Shown here one piece after another: positions 61,275 to 64,000 of a DNA stretch of 64,000 nt (positions are counted from its first letter, which is position 1; every line of letters begins with the position of its first letter). This DNA is from Paenibacillus peoriae KCTC 3763 (GTDB lineage Bacteria; Bacillota; Bacilli; Paenibacillales; Paenibacillaceae): positions 310,001-374,000 of the forward strand of contig NZ_AGFX01000041.1 in NCBI RefSeq assembly GCF_000236805.1, read 5' to 3'. The notes below the pieces were generated by a model. It worked only from the letters and a program-made list of their open reading frames with translations, was not told the DNA's origin and did no database searches. The position numbers and the translations under genes are program-made.

Positions 61275-62231
61275 TTAATCCTCCATTTTGTTTCTTAACA
61301 GCTCCTGCATTTCGGCCATATCATCCGGTAGAGGAGCATAGAACGTCAGTCGCTCCCCTGTCACAGGGTGCATCAAGGACAACTCCGAAGCATGCAGTGC
61401 TTGCCGAGGCATCTGGGCATCAAGCTGCTCATATTGCTCACGACGCGCTGCGTCATCGGGTATAGCCCGGTACATTTTGTCTCCGATCAATGGGCAACCG
61501 ATATACGTCATATGCACACGAATTTGATGCGTACGCCCGGATTCCAATTTTAGACCCATTCGGCTCCCCTCGTTCCACGCTTCCTCCAGCTTATACATCG
61601 TCAGAGCAGGATAACCACTCGGAGTCACCATTCTCAAATGTGGATCATCCGGATTGCGGTCAATCGGCCCATCCACCCTTCCTTCCAGTTGCCCAGGACG
61701 CCCGTGCACCAGAGCTGTGTAGCGCTTATCCACCGTTCCCGCAATCATCTGCTCGGAAATATGCTGGTGTACATACGGATTTTTAGCCACAACCAGCACA
61801 CCTGTCGTCTCCTGATCGAGACGATGAACAGGACGGAACCGGAACAACTCTCCTTTGCACTGCCAATAATGCACAACTCCGTTAGCCAGAGTGCCTGTGT
61901 AATGTCCATGTGTCGGATGAACAATGATTCCCGCCGCCTTGTTTACGACCAACAGATGCTCATCCTCATACAAAATGTCAAAAGGAATGGGTTCGGGTAA
62001 AATATCATCGGAACGCTCGCGCTTCATACGAATTTCTACCCGATCCCCAGCCTTTACCTTTACGCTAATATACACTCGTGTCCCGTTCAGCATGATCCCT
62101 TGCTCTGTCAGCTTGAGTTTGGATATCAGCTTGCGTGAAATGTTCATTCTTTTCTGCAAAATCGTCTTCAACAGCATGCCCTCCTCTTCAGGAGGGATCA
62201 TATACACGATAGGTTCATAGTACAAGTCCAT
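61275..62231 (-). CDS. RluA-family pseudouridine synthase
   Basis: Converts uridines in rRNA or tRNA to pseudouridine. A 318-residue protein with an S4-like RNA-binding start (about 15-85, LKTILQKRMNISRKLISKLK) and the catalytic domain with the Asp in RPVHRLDQETTGVLVVAKN (near 140), YTALVHGRP and SGRTHQIRVHM (about 226-236). The target base is not known. A GTG is next to the ATG chosen. It is followed by the ArsC-like gene and lies 21 bases behind the adenosyltransferase gene. Confidence 0.92.
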   Translation of the reverse strand: MDLYYEPIVYMIPPEEEGMLLKTILQKRMNISRKLISKLKLTEQGIMLNGTRVYISVKVKAGDRVEIRMKRERSDDILPEPIPFDILYEDEHLLVVNKAAGIIVHPTHGHYTGTLANGVVHYWQCKGELFRFRPVHRLDQETTGVLVVAKNPYVHQHISEQMIAGTVDKRYTALVHGRPGQLEGRVDGPIDRNPDDPHLRMVTPSGYPALTMYKLEEAWNEGSRMGLKLESGRTHQIRVHMTYIGCPLIGDKMYRAIPDDAARREQYEQLDAQMPRQALHASELSLMHPVTGERLTFYAPLPDDMAEMQELLRNKMED

Positions 62232-62252
62232 CACAAATTCCCGGTTGCCTCC

Positions 62253-62816
62253 TTATTTGCGGAACACTTTTTTGCTCCGCACATATTCGACATCGGGTAC
62301 GCCCTGACGCACATTCGCTGTGCGGGCCACGACAAAGAAATAATCGGAAAGACGGTTCAAATACCGACGTACCGCAGGATTAATTTGCGTGTGCTTCCCC
62401 AGTGTGACAGCACGGCGTTCCGCGCGGCGACACACTGTACGGCAAACATGTAGCGTAGAAGACAATGTGCTGCCCCCTGGTATAATAAACCGCTCTACCT
62501 TCGGATTTTCCTCCTGACATGCATCAATCCAGCCTTCCAGCCGTTCTGCCAGCTCGTCTTTCACCTTATATTTGCTTTCATCGATTTTGACAAATGCCAA
62601 ATCCGAGCCGCAATCAAACAGTTCCTGCTGTATTTCCTCCAATTGGGTCCGGATATCCGCAAACTGTTCTCCTTCGGCAAAGCTGATGGCTTGTCCTACA
62701 AAGCTGTTCAGCTCGTCGATTGTGCCGTATGCCTCCACACGGTCATCATCCTTGGACACCCGACCGCCGATCACCGAAGTTTGTCCCTCATCACCTGTTC
62801 TCGTGTAAATCCCCAT
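62253..62816 (-). CDS. Cob(I)alamin adenosyltransferase, PduO type
   Basis: Adds the adenosyl group to cobalamin using ATP. A 187-residue, mostly helical trimeric protein. The ATP-binding start is IYTRTGDEGQTSVIGG (about 3-18); DDRVEAYGTIDELNSFVG (about 24-41) and VCRTVCRRAERRAV (about 128-141) hold further active-site residues. It is not next to other cobalamin genes. Start ATG 62816 has GGAGTAG next to it, a rather close ribosome site. Confidence 0.92.
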   Translation of the reverse strand: MGIYTRTGDEGQTSVIGGRVSKDDDRVEAYGTIDELNSFVGQAISFAEGEQFADIRTQLEEIQQELFDCGSDLAFVKIDESKYKVKDELAERLEGWIDACQEENPKVERFIIPGGSTLSSTLHVCRTVCRRAERRAVTLGKHTQINPAVRRYLNRLSDYFFVVARTANVRQGVPDVEYVRSKKVFRK

Positions 62817-62833
62817 CTACTCCATCCCCCTTA

Positions 62834-63403
62834 TCATTCTGTGAGTGCTTTCAGCACCTTGATGGCCTCTTCCTTATTGCTTGTACGTGGAGGTACGGTA
62901 GCAAATAATGTTTTTGAGTTATATTTTAAATCCTTGAACATCTTCATCTGCTCCACGGGAATCCCGTATAGATGAGTTTCCTTGATCACATCTGTTCCTT
63001 CTTCCCCCTGCCCCTTCTTCTCAAATACACCGCCCTCGAACACACCCCGAGCATACGTTTTTTTGTCAAAGGCATCGTCTAACGGAAGATTCGAGCCATT
63101 CTGTCCATACAGCTTCATATCCTCTTCTGGTAAAAGAAACAGATCATGCTCCCCAGCAGCATACTCAACAACCAGTTTCTGCTGGTTGTACAGCGGGCTA
63201 ACTGAAATTTCGATATTGGGAGCCTGCCCGCCCAGCTTATCCTTAAGCCTTTGTGTCAGCTCATCACGAACGACTGAAGCATCCCCTTTATCCATAATAA
63301 AAATGGAAAAGCTGTCCTTGTCCCGTTCACCACATCCGGCCAATAGTACGAGTGCCAGCATTCCGATTATCCATGGTGACAGCCATTTTATCCCTGCTCT
63401 CAT
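62834..63403 (-). CDS. Putative lipoprotein
   Basis: I do not recognise the family. The 189 residues start with a lipoprotein signal (about 8-24, lipobox LAGC), so it should sit on the outside of the membrane. The mature part is mixed alpha/beta and strongly charged, with segments such as LLPEEDMKLYGQNG and IPVEQMKMFKDL. It somewhat resembles a small solute-binding protein lobe. It precedes the adenosyltransferase gene by 17 bases and is likely co-transcribed. Confidence 0.8.
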   Translation of the reverse strand: MRAGIKWLSPWIIGMLALVLLAGCGERDKDSFSIFIMDKGDASVVRDELTQRLKDKLGGQAPNIEISVSPLYNQQKLVVEYAAGEHDLFLLPEEDMKLYGQNGSNLPLDDAFDKKTYARGVFEGGVFEKKGQGEEGTDVIKETHLYGIPVEQMKMFKDLKYNSKTLFATVPPRTSNKEEAIKVLKALTE

Positions 63404-63454
63404 CTGTGTGCCCCCTCTTCCATGCCACTAATATATCATAAGTTGTGAACGCAA

Positions 63455-63482
63455 AAAAAGAAGGCCCTGCGGCCTTCCTCGT
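63455..63482 (-). terminator. Terminator after the Spo0E-like gene
   Basis: GAAGGCC and GGCCTTC form a stem with a 4-base loop; on the minus strand TTTTTTTG follows. It lies about 25 bases beyond the Spo0E-like stop. Confidence 0.88.
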
Positions 63483-63504
63483 ATGTTCAGCTGACTGCAC
63501 ACGG

Positions 63505-63711
63505 TCACACCTTGCACTCCGTACCATACAGCTTCATGTATTCATTGATTTTCAAATCGAGCTTGCAACTGATCTCGATAACAAGATCAGAGGTAAAGGA
63601 CTTCTCTTCCTGAAACATCCGCATCATCTCATTGCGCAGAAGCAAAATTTCATCTTCCAGGGAAATGTCGTATCCTATTGAACGCGACGAATGATATCCA
63701 ACATATGACAT
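63505..63711 (-). CDS. Spo0E-like aspartyl-phosphate phosphatase
   Basis: A 68-residue helical-hairpin protein of the Spo0E family, which removes phosphate from Spo0A and delays sporulation. The family signature S-x-x-LD appears as SCKLDLKINEYMK (about 48-60), with the first helix ISLEDEILLLRNEMMRMF (about 16-33). ATG 63711 has GGAGG 8 bases before it; the longer frame runs into the upstream region and is not supported. Confidence 0.85.
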   Translation of the reverse strand: MSYVGYHSSRSIGYDISLEDEILLLRNEMMRMFQEEKSFTSDLVIEISCKLDLKINEYMKLYGTECKV

Positions 63712-63826
63712 GAGCATTCCTCCTGCAATTTGAAAAATTGAACTTCCTGCTTTCGATTTCAAATTATAGCATATAAATTTAGAAATAAAAGTCTTTTTTC
63801 TATTTTTTAACCATAAAAAAATAATT

Positions 63827-64000
63827 TTAGCCTTCTTTTTTTACTTTTTCTACAAAATGGCCAATCCGATCCAGTGCTTCCGTCAGCTGACCGACAGAAG
63901 TCGCATATGAGCAGCGAAGGTAACCTTCGCCTCCCAAACCGAACACATTCCCCGGCACAGCCGCCACCTTCGCCTCAGTCAAAAGGCGCTGCGCAAATTC
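63827..64000 (-). CDS. PLP aminotransferase (3' end only)
   Basis: The last 57 codons of a class I/II aminotransferase; the rest is beyond the right edge. VAAVPGNVFGLGGEGYLRCSYATS (split around the Gly pair) is the typical end of aspartate-type or PatA-like aminotransferases, with the Arg that binds the substrate carboxylate in LRCSYA. The gene ends in EKVKKEG and TAA. Confidence 0.8.
   Translation of the reverse strand, partial: EFAQRLLTEAKVAAVPGNVFGLGGEGYLRCSYATSVGQLTEALDRIGHFVEKVKKEG

Noticed and set aside
1-64000. Insertion sequences, prophage, CRISPR array, tRNA or rRNA genes
   Set aside because: No transposase or integrase frame, no regularly spaced repeats, and no cloverleaf or rRNA-like sequence was noticed by eye.

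Overview
The window looks like chromosome from an endospore-forming Paenibacillus, most likely of the P. polymyxa group. The grounds are sporulation genes (YhbH, SpoVR, PrkA, a gamma-type SASP, YtxC, a Spo0E-type phosphatase, two CotS-like kinases), an Sfp-type phosphopantetheinyl transferase, an S-box riboswitch, strong AGGAGG ribosome sites and MqnC of the futalosine menaquinone route. No rRNA, tRNA, CRISPR array, prophage or insertion sequence was recognised. Assignments come from reading motifs and remembered families; no search was run.

Layout. 0-4 kb: start of an amidohydrolase, sfp, a secreted GH43-RICIN enzyme behind a cre-like site, a hotdog thioesterase and an XRE-cupin regulator. 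4.1-8.2 kb: an AT-rich patch with an AraC regulator, a GST-like protein, an Lrp regulator divergent from an MBL-fold hydrolase, a SnoaL-like gene broken by one stop codon and a decayed gene tail. 8.3-12.1 kb: azlCD and yhbH-spoVR. 12.2-15.8 kb: a beta-propeller lipoprotein and a two-component system. 15.8-23.9 kb: a PucR regulator and a six-gene operon (OPT transporter, DUF917, DUF1177, AroM, M29 peptidase, Asp/Glu-hydantoin racemase family), the best candidate here for an undescribed pathway.

24.1-27.5 kb: a second two-component system followed by two PepSY proteins, the second with an apparent frameshift in its signal peptide. 27.7-37.6 kb: two CotS-like kinases, an arylamine N-acetyltransferase, prkA, a DUF2161 nuclease-fold protein, an aminotransferase, a ComA-like orphan response regulator lacking one acidic-pocket residue, and a membrane protein with a phosphodiester glycosidase. 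37.6-44.2 kb: an AbrB-like regulator with a Spo0A box, trmL, serC, a GSI-beta-like glutamine synthetase with a GlnR-like site, DAHP synthase and ispH.

44.3-50.3 kb: htrA followed by a two-component system, an arrangement suggesting envelope-stress control, then a gamma-SASP, a 3D-domain protein and YtxC. 50.3-56 kb: a candidate small RNA, mqnC, and metA-metI-metC under a SAM riboswitch; MetA carries Glu111, which points to acetyl-CoA use. 56.3-64 kb: corA behind a structured M-box-like leader whose last hairpin masks the ribosome site, then an HRDC protein, a ROK sugar kinase, a 5'-3' exonuclease, an ArsC/Spx-like protein, an RluA-type pseudouridine synthase, a PduO-type adenosyltransferase, a lipoprotein, a Spo0E-like protein and the end of an aminotransferase gene.
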